DNA of 64,000 bases. It comes from Corynebacterium nuruki S6-4. Its GTDB lineage: Bacteria > Actinomycetota > Actinomycetes > Mycobacteriales > Mycobacteriaceae. A program made the position numbers and the translations under genes. The stretch spans positions 1,674,001 to 1,738,000 of the forward strand of contig NZ_CP042429.1 in NCBI RefSeq assembly GCF_007970465.1. The letters run 5' to 3'. Shown here one piece after another: positions 46,152 through 55,216 of the stretch (within the stretch, counting starts at the first letter, position 1; each line of letters starts with the position of its first letter). The notes under the pieces were generated by a model, which worked only from the letters and a program-made list of their open reading frames with translations, made no database searches and was not told where the DNA came from.

Positions 46152-46951
46152 CTGACCTGCACATCGGCCTGGTCCTCCCCGATGTCCTCGGGACCTACGG
46201 CGACGACGGCAACGCCCTGGTGCTGCGGCAGCGCGCCCGGATGCGCGGCATCTCCGCCGAGATCCACCGCATCACGCTCGCCGACGCGGTGCCCGAGTTC
46301 CTCGACGTCTACACCGTCGGTGGTGGTGAGGACGTCGCCCAGATCCTCGCCGCCGACCACCTCCGTACCGACGGCGGCATCATCCGTGCGGCGGACGCGG
46401 GGCGTCCGGTCCTCGCCATCTGTGCCGGACTGCAGGTCTTCGGCCGTTCCTTCCACGCCGACGGCCGGGTCATCGAGGGGCTCGGTCTCATCGATGCGAC
46501 GACCTCGCAGCTGCAGCACCGCATGATCGGCGAACTCCGGTCCGCACCGTCCGCCCCCGGCTTCGGCATCCCCGGCGACGACACGGCGCTGGTGGAGCCG
46601 CTGACCGGGTTCGCCAACCACCAGGGTGCGACAATTCTCGGGCAGGACGCCACCCCGCTGGGGTATGTCCTCGAGGGGACCGGCAACACCGATCCGCATG
46701 CGGCGCTGACCGCCGGGCTGGACTACGACGAATGCAAGAAGCAGGTCTATTACGAGGGTGCGGTGCAGGGGTCGGTCATCGCCACCTACATGCACGGTCC
46801 GGTGCTGGCGCGGAACCCGCAGCTCGCGGATCTGCTGCTGGCCCGGGCGACCGGACAGTCGGTGGCGGAACTGCCGCCGCTGGACGGGGACTTCGCCATC
46901 CAGCTGGACGCCGAGGTCGAGCAGCTGCGCGCGGAGCGACTCAAGGCGTAG
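46148..46951 (+). CDS. gatD: GatD, lipid II isoglutaminyl synthase glutaminase subunit
   Basis: A 267-residue CobB/CobQ-type class I glutaminase with the nucleophile in PVLAICAGLQVFG and the catalytic His in ATYMHGPVLARNP. It supplies ammonia to MurT. ATG 46148 overlaps the murT stop (ATGA), so equal translation is likely. The gene ends at a tandem form of the dispersed intergenic repeat. Confidence 0.95.
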   Translation: MTDLHIGLVLPDVLGTYGDDGNALVLRQRARMRGISAEIHRITLADAVPEFLDVYTVGGGEDVAQILAADHLRTDGGIIRAADAGRPVLAICAGLQVFGRSFHADGRVIEGLGLIDATTSQLQHRMIGELRSAPSAPGFGIPGDDTALVEPLTGFANHQGATILGQDATPLGYVLEGTGNTDPHAALTAGLDYDECKKQVYYEGAVQGSVIATYMHGPVLARNPQLADLLLARATGQSVAELPPLDGDFAIQLDAEVEQLRAERLKA

Positions 46952-47028
46952 GGGTATTTTCCGGGGAGGTTGAGGCTCCGTTGGGCCCGATTCCCGGTCC
47001 GGGTCTCAGCGCGGTCGGCGCCGGTGCC

Positions 47029-47185
47029 GGGTTCACGAACCGAGAGGTCACGCGCCGCCCGGGCGGTCGGGTTCACGAACCGAGGGGTCGGTCATAACCC
47101 GGGGCGGTCGGGTTCACGAACCGAGGTGATGCCTGAGGACCCGAAAAACCGCCTGTCGGTTCGTTCCGCGGACATCGGGGTCAGC
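47029..47185. repeat. Dispersed intergenic repeat, copy D (three tandem units plus one arm)
   Basis: Three units of 40-41 bases each begin with GGTTCACGAACC (47030, 47070 and 47111), a 12-base palindrome apart from the central A/C. Between them GGTC and CCCGGGCGGTC-type stretches recur. After the array comes CTGTCGGTTCGTTCCGCGGACATC (about 47152-47175), which is identical over at least 20 bases to part of copy C at 60.68 kb. The array fills most of the gap between the convergent gatD and Ldh_2-type genes. Confidence 0.8.
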
Positions 47186-47245
47186 GCCGGGGTCAGTGTC
47201 ACCCCACGGGTGGGGTATCAGAGGCGTACCGGTACCCGCAGTCGG

Positions 47246-48301
47246 TCAGCTTGGCGTGGCCGGCTGTGCAGTGGCCGGTTGTGCAGTGGCCGGTTGTGTG
47301 GTGACCGGCGACGGGAACAGCCGGGCGTAGAGGTCGTCGTCGACGTGGATGAGATCTCCCCGGTCACTGTCCCGGTCGCTGTCCCGGTCACCGGCCCGAC
47401 GGGATGTCCGACCCGGTACGTGGACGCCGTACCCCGCGTCCAGCCGGTCGAGATGGGCTGCCAGCCGCGCGGGAAACCCTGCGTCACCGAAGGCTGCGGG
47501 ATCCAGGGCCAGGATGAACAGGCCGATGGCCGGGCTCCGCCCACCGTCGAGGAACGACGGGGCGTCCAGTGACCAGAGTCCGCCGGCGAGTCCGGCGAGC
47601 ACCTCCACCAGCAGCCCGAGGTTGCCCATCCGGTGCCCGCCGTCGGGGAGCAGGGCGCCGTCGAGTGCCGCTGCGGGATCCGTCGTCGGCCGGCCGGCGG
47701 CGTCCACCGCCCATTGTCCAGGGATGTCCCGGCCGTGCCTGGCGTAGTCCCGCACCGTGACATAGGCGGTGGGGCTCACCGCCTGGTCGATGAGCAGGGG
47801 GCGGTCCCCGGTGGGGGCAGCGAAGGACAACGGGTTGGTGCCGATGACCGGCCTGCCCGACGGCCCCAGGGCGACCGAGGCATTGGCGTTGGCGACGGCG
47901 AGTGCGACGTAGCCGCGGTCGGCGAGCCGGGCCGTGTAGTCCCCGAGTTCGCCGGCGGTGTACGCATTACCGACGGTCAGGACGCCGGTGCCGGCACTCT
48001 GCACCGCGGCGACGAGGTCGGGGACCGCGGCGTCGAAGGCCCGTTGGGTGGTGCCGCCGCGGGCGTTGACCCGGACCACCGCGCCGCGGACCGTGATGTC
48101 GGGGGCCGCGGTGCCGTCGATGGCACCGGCGTGCAGGGCATCGAGGTAGTCGGGCAGATGTGCCACCCCGACAGCGGACCGGCCCCGTTGTTCAGCACGG
48201 ACGGTGGCTTCCGCGAGCGAACGGGATGTGGCGCGGTCCGCCCCGGCCTGGAGCGCTGCTGTCGTGCAGAGTGTGAGCAGCTCCCCGGTGGTGAGTTCCA
48301 C
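47246..48301 (-). CDS. Ldh_2-family NAD(P)H-dependent oxidoreductase
   Basis: The 351-residue protein has the family folds ARLADRGYVALAVANANAS, PVIGTNPLSFAAPTGD, LPDGGHRMGNLGLLVEVLAG and a C-terminal basic repeat tail. Family members reduce malate, ureidoglycolate, or cyclic imines (delta-1-pyrroline/piperideine-2-carboxylate). The usual SHG catalytic motif near residue 45 reads AVG here (RSAVGVAHLPDY), so the expected His is missing, with a His two residues later. The tail repeats QPATA three times and DSDR twice. It is divergent from the AGCS symporter over a palindromic operator. Confidence 0.78.
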   Translation of the reverse strand: MELTTGELLTLCTTAALQAGADRATSRSLAEATVRAEQRGRSAVGVAHLPDYLDALHAGAIDGTAAPDITVRGAVVRVNARGGTTQRAFDAAVPDLVAAVQSAGTGVLTVGNAYTAGELGDYTARLADRGYVALAVANANASVALGPSGRPVIGTNPLSFAAPTGDRPLLIDQAVSPTAYVTVRDYARHGRDIPGQWAVDAAGRPTTDPAAALDGALLPDGGHRMGNLGLLVEVLAGLAGGLWSLDAPSFLDGGRSPAIGLFILALDPAAFGDAGFPARLAAHLDRLDAGYGVHVPGRTSRRAGDRDSDRDSDRGDLIHVDDDLYARLFPSPVTTQPATAQPATAQPATPS

Positions 48302-48392
48302 GGGTCACCTCCTTCGTACGAGGACGCCGGTGCGGTGCACCTTCCCCACGGCGGGTGTCAGAAGTCTGGGGTGGTCCACCACATCGGCATTC

Positions 48393-48416
48393 TGTGATGT
48401 GTGATCACACATCACA
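48393..48416. promoter_or_regulatory. Perfect 24-bp palindrome, probable GntR operator 1
   Basis: TGTGATGTGTGA is followed immediately by its exact reverse complement. It lies between the divergent Ldh_2-type and AGCS genes. A 17-base core (TGTGAT-G-TGTGATCACA) recurs with one change at 50945, upstream of the amine oxidase gene. Confidence 0.75.
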
Positions 48417-48575
48417 CTAGCGGGTCTGTGACCGACGACACAAGGGTGCGGAACCAGTTTTTCCGGACAACCAGTCTGACCTGGGAACATAAGACTCTTC
48501 TTGACAGACGGTTCCCCTCCTGAAACCATGACTGGCAACTCCACGGCGGGTGTCACCCAAACCGATGGAGCTTTC

Positions 48576-50117
48576 ATGGACCTCATCACGAAGATCAGCG
48601 ACTGGATCTGGAATCCGCTGGCCTACTTCGCCCTCGCAGTCGGCCTCCTGTTCACATTCATCACCCGGGGCGTCCAGTTCCGCCGGCTCCCGGACATGAT
48701 CCGCCAGCTCAGGCAGTCGGATTCCGGTGACGGTGGACTCTCCTCGTTCCAGACTCTCGCACTGACCCTGTCCAGCCGCGTCGGCGTGGGCAGTATCGCC
48801 GGCGTCGCGACCGCCATCACCATGGGCGGACCCGGCGCGATGCTCTGGCTCGCCGTCACCGGTCTGCTCGGTTCAACCTGCGCCTACGCGGAAGCCGTTC
48901 TCGCGCAGACCTTCAAACGCCGGATCCACGGCGAGGACCGCGGCGGCATGCCCTACTACATCCGCCACGGCCTCAAGGCGCCCGGCCTCGCCGCGACAAT
49001 CGCCTTCACCGCCATGATCGGCTACGGCTTCGTCTTCCCCGGTATCCAGGCCAACAACATCGCCTCGTCGATGAACCAGGCGTTCAGCATGCCGTCCTGG
49101 CTCACGGGCCTGATCATCACGGCCGTTCTCGGCATCGTCGTCGTCGGCGGAACGAAGCGGATCGTCAACGTCGCCCAGACCGTGGTCCCGTTCATGGCGA
49201 TCGGTTACCTGCTGGTCGCGGCCGTCATCATCTGCGCCAACATCTCGCAGGTCCCCGACGCCCTCCGCATGATCGTCATGGCCGGCATGGGCACCGACCA
49301 GCTCTTCGGCGGCCTGGTCGGGTTCGCCGTGGCCTGGGGTGTGCGGCGCGCGGTCTTCGCCTCCGCCACCGGTTTCGGTGAAGGGACGTTCTCCGCCGCG
49401 GCAGCGAACACCACCCACCCCGGCAAGCAGGGCATCATCCAGGCCTTCAGCATCTACATCGACCTGTTCATGATCTGCACCGCCACCGGTCTGATGATCA
49501 TGGTGACCGGCAGCTACAACGTCCAGGACCCCGCCGGCGGATTCCTCGTCGAGGGTGCCCCGGGGATGATCCCCGGACCCAACTTCGTCCAGCAGGCCAT
49601 CGACTCGACCTTCAACGGGTTCGGCAGCATCTTCGTCGCCTTCGCCGTCCTGCTCTTCGCGTTCACCTCGCAGGTGTTCTTCTACTACGTCGCCACGACG
49701 AACCTCATCTTCCTGCTCGGCGAGAAGCGCAACCGCGTCCTCGAGGGTGCGGTGAAGATCGGGGCCCTGGCCATCGCCTTCATCGGGTCCGTCATCAGCG
49801 CGGACGCCATCTGGGCCATCGGCGACATCGGTTACGCACTGCTGGCCTGGATGAACATGATCGCCGTCGTCCTGCTCACCCCGGTCGTCCGGAGGATCGT
49901 CCGGGACTACGACGCCCAGCGGAAGGCCGGGGTGGACCCGGTGTTCACCCCGGGTGACCTCGGGATCACGGGTGCCACCTGGTGGGAGAACGAGTTCCTC
50001 GAACGACGGACGTCCGGCGCCGACCCGGCTGCCACGGCGACTGCGGCGACAGCGGCGACAGACGACACCCCGGATGACCCGTCCCCTGAACTGACCCTGG
50101 AAAGGGAGGCACAGTGA
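48576..50117 (+). CDS. AGCS-family sodium:amino acid symporter
   Basis: From ATG 48576 the 513-residue protein shows the AGCS hallmarks: FRRLPDMIRQLRQSD, SSRVGVGSIAGVATAITMGG, GPGAMLWLAVTGLLGSTCAY and GEGTFSAAAANTTHPGKQGI. The group imports alanine, glycine or related neutral amino acids with Na+. GGAG precedes the start; the frame extends to 48501. The C-terminal tail is Ala/Thr-rich. It heads the catabolic gene set and is followed by its probable regulator. Confidence 0.88.
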   Translation: MDLITKISDWIWNPLAYFALAVGLLFTFITRGVQFRRLPDMIRQLRQSDSGDGGLSSFQTLALTLSSRVGVGSIAGVATAITMGGPGAMLWLAVTGLLGSTCAYAEAVLAQTFKRRIHGEDRGGMPYYIRHGLKAPGLAATIAFTAMIGYGFVFPGIQANNIASSMNQAFSMPSWLTGLIITAVLGIVVVGGTKRIVNVAQTVVPFMAIGYLLVAAVIICANISQVPDALRMIVMAGMGTDQLFGGLVGFAVAWGVRRAVFASATGFGEGTFSAAAANTTHPGKQGIIQAFSIYIDLFMICTATGLMIMVTGSYNVQDPAGGFLVEGAPGMIPGPNFVQQAIDSTFNGFGSIFVAFAVLLFAFTSQVFFYYVATTNLIFLLGEKRNRVLEGAVKIGALAIAFIGSVISADAIWAIGDIGYALLAWMNMIAVVLLTPVVRRIVRDYDAQRKAGVDPVFTPGDLGITGATWWENEFLERRTSGADPAATATAATAATDDTPDDPSPELTLEREAQ

Positions 50118-50176
50118 CCCGTCAGCTCACGGACAACTCCTCCGGCACCTCCGCTGGCACGGCTATACTCAGCCGT

Positions 50177-50857
50177 ATGCCGCTGACACGACTCGATACC
50201 GCGACCCGTGTGGGAGACCAGGCATTCGAGGCGTTGCAGAACGCGATCACCACCGGGGAGTACGCCGCCGGTGACCGGCTGCAGATCCGCGCACTGGCGG
50301 ACCAGCTCGGCATCAGTGTGATGCCGGTCCGGGAGGCCATCAAGCGGCTCGAGGAGATCGGGCTGGTCGAGACAGCTCCCTACCGCGGCGCGGTGGTCAA
50401 GGAATTCACCCCGCAGGAGCTGCTCGACATCTACAGTGTCCGACGGCTGCTCGAACCGGAGGCCGCGCGCCTCGGAGCGGCCGCCGCCACGGCTGCGGTG
50501 GTCACGGACCTCGACGAGCTGCTGGCCACGATGGAGGAGGCACTCACCGACGGTGATGTGCTGCGCTACCTCGACGTGGACGAGGAGATCCTCATGACCC
50601 TGTACCAGGCCGCGGGCAATCCCGTCCTGGAGGAGACCATCCAGTCGTTGTGGATCCGGTGCCGCCACTACAAGATCCTCGGTGCCCGGAAGACGGTCCT
50701 CCCCGCCCGTGGGGCGGTCCCGCCCGAGCTCGTGTCCCGGCAGCGCGAGCTGGTCGCCGCCGCCCGCAACGGTGACGGAGACGCCGCCGCCACCGTTTCA
50801 ACGGCCTCGCTCGATGAGGCGATGGAACGGATCCGGACGTCCTTCAGCACCGACTGA
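50177..50857 (+). CDS. GntR-family regulator (FadR/VanR type)
   Basis: The winged helix is AFEALQNAITTGEYAAGDRL, IRALADQLGISVMPVREAIK and RLEEIGLVE, followed by an FCD-type all-helical ligand domain (SVRRLLEPEAARLGA). The 226-residue start at ATG 50177 follows TATACT by seven bases, i.e. a leaderless start from a promoter inside the end of the AGCS gene; the frame is also open to GTG 50114, which overlaps the AGCS stop. It is the only regulator in the cluster and the obvious candidate to bind the palindromes at 48393 and 50945. Confidence 0.85.
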   Translation: MPLTRLDTATRVGDQAFEALQNAITTGEYAAGDRLQIRALADQLGISVMPVREAIKRLEEIGLVETAPYRGAVVKEFTPQELLDIYSVRRLLEPEAARLGAAAATAAVVTDLDELLATMEEALTDGDVLRYLDVDEEILMTLYQAAGNPVLEETIQSLWIRCRHYKILGARKTVLPARGAVPPELVSRQRELVAAARNGDGDAAATVSTASLDEAMERIRTSFSTD

Positions 50858-50893
50858 CGATCACCTGACCGTCTCCCCGTCCCGACGGTCCTG

Positions 50894-50930
50894 AAATACC
50901 CGCAGGTCACAGTACCTGCGGGTATTTTTC
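50894..50930 (+). terminator. Terminator after the GntR gene
   Basis: AAATACCCGCAGGT and ACCTGCGGGTATTT pair over 14 bases around a six-base loop, followed by TTC. It separates the regulator from the amine oxidase operon. Confidence 0.9.
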
Positions 50931-50944
50931 ATTCCCAAGGCTTG

Positions 50945-50968
50945 TGTGATCTGTGATCACATATTACT
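50945..50968. promoter_or_regulatory. Probable GntR operator 2, upstream of the amine oxidase gene
   Basis: TGTGATCTGTGATCACA followed by TATTACT matches the left 17 bases of the palindrome at 48393 at 16 positions, with a weaker right arm. It lies about 90 bases before the amine oxidase start. Distance between the outer TGTGA and TCACA is seven bases, so it is not a canonical GlxR site. Confidence 0.7.
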
Positions 50969-51059
50969 GTGGCGGACACAACAGCAGGCAGTGTCCGGTG
51001 TCACAGCACACCGCACGGTCCACTGGCCCCCTATCCCCGCTCCACGAAGGAGAAGTCCC

Positions 51060-52574
51060 ATGACGGACACGACGGACATGAAGGACGCAGTCATCATCGG
51101 AGGAGGTCTCGCCGGTCTCTCGGCGGCCTGGCGCCTCCGGAACTGGGACACTCTCGTCCTCGAATCATCCCCCCGCATCGGCGGACGCATCCGCTCCGAG
51201 AAGCGGGGCCCGTTCTTCCTCAACTGGGGCGGGCACGTCTTCAGCGGCCCCGGCAGCTCCACCGACGAACTGCTCCGCGAATCCGGCACCCGCTTCGTCG
51301 ACGTGCCCGGCAACCTCGCCGCCCTGCAGATGAACGGCAAACTGCTGCTCGACGGACCCGCCCAGACCTACCCGCTGCGCGTCCCGCTGAAGCTCAAGGA
51401 CCGGATCGGCATGTTCACCTCCGGCGCACGGGTGAGCCTGGACGTCATGCGGTACGCCGCCGCCACCCGCCGGCGTCCCGGCGAGAGCGGCGAATCCCGC
51501 CAGCAGCGCATCTACGACTTCGAGAACGACCGCTCCTTCGCCGACTACCTCGGGAACATCTCCCCGGAGGCCGAGGCACTGTTCACCCCGACCGTCACCC
51601 GGTCCGCCGGTGACCCCGAGCAGATCTCCGCCGGCGCCGGCATCGGCTACTTCAGCCTCGTCTGGAACATCGGCCAGGGTCTCAACCGGTCCATCGCCGG
51701 TGGCCCCTCCACCCTCACCGAGAACCTCGCCGCCGCCCAGCAGGGCCGCATCATCACCGAGGCCGACGTGCAGGAACTCACCCAGCACGGGGACCACGTC
51801 GTGGTCCGTTACCGCAAGGACGGGGTCGATCACGAGGTCAAGGCACGCACCGCCGTCATGGCCACCCCGGCACCGATCTCCCACCGCATCGGCGTCGACC
51901 TGCGCCCCTCCCTGCGGGACGCCCTGTCCAAGGTGCAGTACGGCGCCTACGTCTCCGCCGCCTTCCTCACCAACGAGACCACCCCGAAGGTCTGGGACTC
52001 CGCCTACGGCATCGCCACCCCGAAGCGCTCCTTCAACATCGTGCTCAACCAGGGCAACGTCGTCCACGGCCTGTCCGACCGGCGCGGCCCCGGCGGATCC
52101 ATCATGGTCTTCTCCCCCGCCAGCCTGGCCGACCGGCTGCTGCCGCTCAGCGACGAGGAGATCACCGAGATCTACCACCGCGACCTCGACGAGGTGCTCC
52201 CCGGCTTCTCCGACATCGTCACCGAGAGCCACATCCAGCGCTGGCCGCTGGGCGCCCCCTACTGCTTCCCCGGCCGGGCGAAGATCCAGAACGAACTGAT
52301 GACCCCGGAGGACCGCGTCTTCCTCGCCGGCGACTACCTGGGCAGCCTCTACACCGAGACCGCCATCACCTCCGCCTTCACCGCCGCCCAGCGTGCGGCG
52401 AGCATCCTGGCCACCGAATCCCAGTACCGCAACACCGGCGCCGTGGGCGTCACCGACGGCGTCCCGTTCGGTGCCGACGGCTGGCTGCAGCCCGGCACCG
52501 CCGCACCCGACACCGCCGGAGCCGCCGACTCCGCCGGTGCAGCCACCGAGGCCCCCGCCCCCGCAACCAACTGA
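51060..52574 (+). CDS. FAD-dependent amine oxidase-family oxidoreductase
   Basis: The 504-residue flavoprotein starts MTDTTDMKDAVIIGGGLAGL, with FAD contacts GGGLAGLSAAW, ESSPRIGGRI and the C-terminal VFLAGDYLGSLYTETAITSA. It belongs to the flavin amine oxidase/protoporphyrinogen oxidase group. In this cluster, oxidation of an amine or amino acid to an imine or aldehyde is the likely task. The C-terminus has an Ala/Thr/Pro-rich tail. GAAGGAGAAG precedes ATG 51060. Eleven bases separate it from the lyase gene. Confidence 0.82.
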   Translation: MTDTTDMKDAVIIGGGLAGLSAAWRLRNWDTLVLESSPRIGGRIRSEKRGPFFLNWGGHVFSGPGSSTDELLRESGTRFVDVPGNLAALQMNGKLLLDGPAQTYPLRVPLKLKDRIGMFTSGARVSLDVMRYAAATRRRPGESGESRQQRIYDFENDRSFADYLGNISPEAEALFTPTVTRSAGDPEQISAGAGIGYFSLVWNIGQGLNRSIAGGPSTLTENLAAAQQGRIITEADVQELTQHGDHVVVRYRKDGVDHEVKARTAVMATPAPISHRIGVDLRPSLRDALSKVQYGAYVSAAFLTNETTPKVWDSAYGIATPKRSFNIVLNQGNVVHGLSDRRGPGGSIMVFSPASLADRLLPLSDEEITEIYHRDLDEVLPGFSDIVTESHIQRWPLGAPYCFPGRAKIQNELMTPEDRVFLAGDYLGSLYTETAITSAFTAAQRAASILATESQYRNTGAVGVTDGVPFGADGWLQPGTAAPDTAGAADSAGAATEAPAPATN

Positions 52575-52585
52575 GGAGACCCGAC

Positions 52586-53485
52586 ATGACCCTGAAGAAC
52601 CCCGCCGACCTGCACGGCGTCCTCACCGCCCTGTCCACCCCGTTCGACGCCGACGAGAACATCGACGTCAACCTGCTCAAGACCGTCATCGACCGGTCCG
52701 TCGACAACGGCGTGGACGGTGTCGTCGCGGGCGGCTCCACCGGCGAATTCGCCATGATGACCGACGATGAGCGACTGCTGCTCGTCGACACGGTCACCGG
52801 ACACGTCGGCGGCCGCGTCCCGGTCATCGCCCAGACCGGCGCCACGACCACCGCCCAGGCCATCCGTTTCTCGAAGGCCGCCGAGAAGTCCGGCGCCGAC
52901 GTCCTCATGCTCGTCACCCCCTACTACGAGCCGCTGACCCTCGCCGAGACCCTCGACTACATCCGCGAGGTCACCTCCCACGTCGAGCTGCCCGTCATGC
53001 TCTACAACATCCCCGGCGCGACCGGCGTGAACCTCTCCGCCGACGTCGCCGGTTCCCTCGCCGACGAGTTCGAGAACATCCGCTACATCAAGGACTCGAG
53101 CGCCGACTGGGAGCAGGCCCTCCAGCTCATCCACCACCACGGTGACAGGCTCGGCACCTTCATCGGCTGGGACTCCTACATCTACAGTGCCCTCGCCGAG
53201 GGTGCGGCCGGCGTCATGGCCGGCGCGGCCAACGTCGTCCCCGCCGAGATCGTCGAGGTCGCCCGCCTCATCGGCGAAGGAAAGCTCGTCGAGGCCCTCG
53301 ATCCGTGGAACCGGGTCTACCCGGTCATCGACACGATGATCACCCAGCCGTCCTTCATCTCCGCGGTGAAGTCCGGTCTCCGCCACCAGGGTGTGCCCGC
53401 AGGCGTCCCGCGCCGGCCGATGGCCGACGTCTCCGCCGAAGCGGACGCCGCCATCGGTGCCGCCATCGCCCGACTCGCAGAATAG
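52586..53485 (+). CDS. Dihydrodipicolinate synthase-family lyase/deaminase
   Basis: The 299-residue TIM-barrel protein has the class I features VVAGGSTGEFAMMTDDE, the Tyr in MLVTPYYEPL, and the Schiff-base lysine in IRYIKDSSADW. This family includes DapA, N-acetylneuraminate lyase and the deaminase of the hydroxyproline route that makes 2-oxoglutarate semialdehyde. The catabolic setting (amine oxidase before, aldehyde dehydrogenase after) argues against DapA. GAGGAG precedes ATG 52586. Confidence 0.82.
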   Translation: MTLKNPADLHGVLTALSTPFDADENIDVNLLKTVIDRSVDNGVDGVVAGGSTGEFAMMTDDERLLLVDTVTGHVGGRVPVIAQTGATTTAQAIRFSKAAEKSGADVLMLVTPYYEPLTLAETLDYIREVTSHVELPVMLYNIPGATGVNLSADVAGSLADEFENIRYIKDSSADWEQALQLIHHHGDRLGTFIGWDSYIYSALAEGAAGVMAGAANVVPAEIVEVARLIGEGKLVEALDPWNRVYPVIDTMITQPSFISAVKSGLRHQGVPAGVPRRPMADVSAEADAAIGAAIARLAE

Positions 53486-53494
53486 GAGAATCCC

Positions 53495-54979
53495 GTGAAC
53501 CAGATCCGTCGCACCGACGAGACCCTGCTCCCCGCCGGTGAGCTGCCCACCCTGCAGCACTACATCGACGGCGCCTTCCGCGCCCCGGCCTCCGACGAGA
53601 CCGTCGCCGTGGTCAACCCCGCCACCGGCGACGAACTCGCCCGCGTGGCGCGCGGCACCGTCGACGAGGTGGACACCGCGGTCGCCGCCGCGTCCGCCGC
53701 CCTGCCCGCCTGGCGCGAGACCACACCGAAGGACCGCGCCGACCTGCTGTTCCACATCGCCGAGCGGGTGGAGAAGCACGCCGCCGAGCTGTCCCGCATC
53801 GAGTCCGCGAACGGCGGCAAGCCGGCGATGGTCGCCGACGACGATGTCGCCGGTACCGCCGACATCTTCCGGTTCTCCGCCGGCGCCGCCCGCGCCTTCA
53901 CCGAGCAGGGCGCCGGTGACTACGTCGCCGACCACACCTCGATCATCCTGCGGGAGCCGCTGGGCGTCATCGGTGCGATCGTGCCGTGGAACTACCCGCT
54001 GCTCATGGCGGCATGGAAGATCGCCCCGATCCTTGCCGCCGGCAACACGCTGGTCCTCAAGCCGTCCGAGCAGACGCCGCTGAGCATGCTGAAGTTCATG
54101 GAGATCGTCGGGGACCTGCTGCCCGCCGGTGTGATGAACGTCGTCACCGGACGCGGTTCCGTGGTCGGCAACCGGCTCTCCGAACACCCCGACGTCGCGA
54201 TGGTCGCACTGACCGGCAGTGTCGGCAGCGGCCAGGCCGTCGCCACCGCCGCCGGGGACTCCCTCAAGCGCGTCCACCTGGAGCTCGGCGGCAAGGCGCC
54301 CGTCGTCATCTTCTCCGACGCCGACCTCGCCGCCGCCGCGGAGGGCGTCCGTGAGGCGGGCTACTGGAACTCCGGCCAGGAGTGCGGCGCCGGCACCCGG
54401 GTGCTCGTCCACGAATCCGTCGCCGAGGAGTTCACGAAGCTCCTGGTGGAGCAGGTCTCCAGCTTCATCGTCGGGGACCCCGCCGCCGGTGAGGACGTCG
54501 AGATCGGTCCGCTGGTCTCCCAGGGCCACTTCGACCGGGTCGTCGCCGCGATCGACACGGCAGTCGCCGAGGGTGCCACCGTCGCCGTCGGTGGCGGGGC
54601 CGTCGAGGGCGCCGGCTACTTCGTGGCACCCACCGTCCTGTCCGGTGTGCAGCCGGGGACGGCCGCCGCGTCCGAGGAGATCTTCGGGCCGGTCGTCACC
54701 GTCGAGACCTTCAGCACCGAGGACGAGGCGGTCCGGCGGGCCAATGAGACCCCCTACGGCCTCTCCGCCTCAATCTGGACGACGGACGCCGCCCGGGCCA
54801 TCGACCTGCCCCGGAAGATCGACGCCGGCACCGTGTGGGTCAACTGCCACCTCGTGCTGGCCAACGATGTCCCGTGGGGCGGGTTCAAGGGTTCCGGCTA
54901 CGGTCGTGACCTCTCCCTCTACGCGCTGCAGGACTACTCGCGCACCAAGCACGTGCAGATCAACCACGCACGGAAGTAG
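53495..54979 (+). CDS. Aldehyde dehydrogenase, aminobutyraldehyde/betaine-aldehyde type
   Basis: The 494-residue NAD-dependent enzyme shows GVIGAIVPWNYPLLMAAWKI, LKPSEQTPLS, the general base in ELGGKAPVVIF, and the nucleophilic Cys in SGQECGAGTRVLV. The end KGSGYGRDLSLYALQDYSRT resembles gamma-aminobutyraldehyde dehydrogenases. It should oxidise the aldehyde produced upstream in the pathway. AGGAG precedes GTG 53495; nine bases after the lyase gene. Confidence 0.85.
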   Translation: MNQIRRTDETLLPAGELPTLQHYIDGAFRAPASDETVAVVNPATGDELARVARGTVDEVDTAVAAASAALPAWRETTPKDRADLLFHIAERVEKHAAELSRIESANGGKPAMVADDDVAGTADIFRFSAGAARAFTEQGAGDYVADHTSIILREPLGVIGAIVPWNYPLLMAAWKIAPILAAGNTLVLKPSEQTPLSMLKFMEIVGDLLPAGVMNVVTGRGSVVGNRLSEHPDVAMVALTGSVGSGQAVATAAGDSLKRVHLELGGKAPVVIFSDADLAAAAEGVREAGYWNSGQECGAGTRVLVHESVAEEFTKLLVEQVSSFIVGDPAAGEDVEIGPLVSQGHFDRVVAAIDTAVAEGATVAVGGGAVEGAGYFVAPTVLSGVQPGTAAASEEIFGPVVTVETFSTEDEAVRRANETPYGLSASIWTTDAARAIDLPRKIDAGTVWVNCHLVLANDVPWGGFKGSGYGRDLSLYALQDYSRTKHVQINHARK

Positions 54980-55005
54980 GGGACACACCAGCCCCCGCCG
55001 CACCC

Positions 55006-55043
55006 GCAGGGCGACCCGGCCTCACCGGCCCGGGTCGCCCTGC
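55006..55043 (+). terminator. Terminator after the aldehyde dehydrogenase gene
   Basis: GCAGGGCGACCCGG and CCGGGTCGCCCTGC form a perfect 14-bp stem with a ten-base loop. It ends the amine oxidase operon. From 55110 to 55216 the DNA is AT-rich, with TTCGC-TTATC-GCGAA (about 55160-55174), a possible operator for the BCCT gene. Confidence 0.82.
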
Positions 55044-55216
55044 AGTCGTTCCCGCACCATCCCGGCGGCATCCCGCGGCGTCCGGAAGCGACTGTGACGC
55101 CCGACTCCGACTGACGGCAGATTGATAAACGTCACATATTTTCCTACAGTCAAAAGGTTCGCTTATCGCGAAGCACCTTATCTGGTTATTCAACTGAACA
55201 GACGCAGGGAGAGTGT

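Noticed and set aside
47029..47125. Three regularly spaced repeats as a CRISPR array
   Set aside because: Repeats are only about 12-14 bases, spacers share sequence, there are three units and no cas genes; they belong to the dispersed intergenic repeat family.
48393..48416. Palindrome as a GlxR/Crp site
   Set aside because: The TGTGA and TCACA halves are seven bases apart in both copies, not six, and the full 24-bp symmetry and gene context fit the local GntR regulator better.
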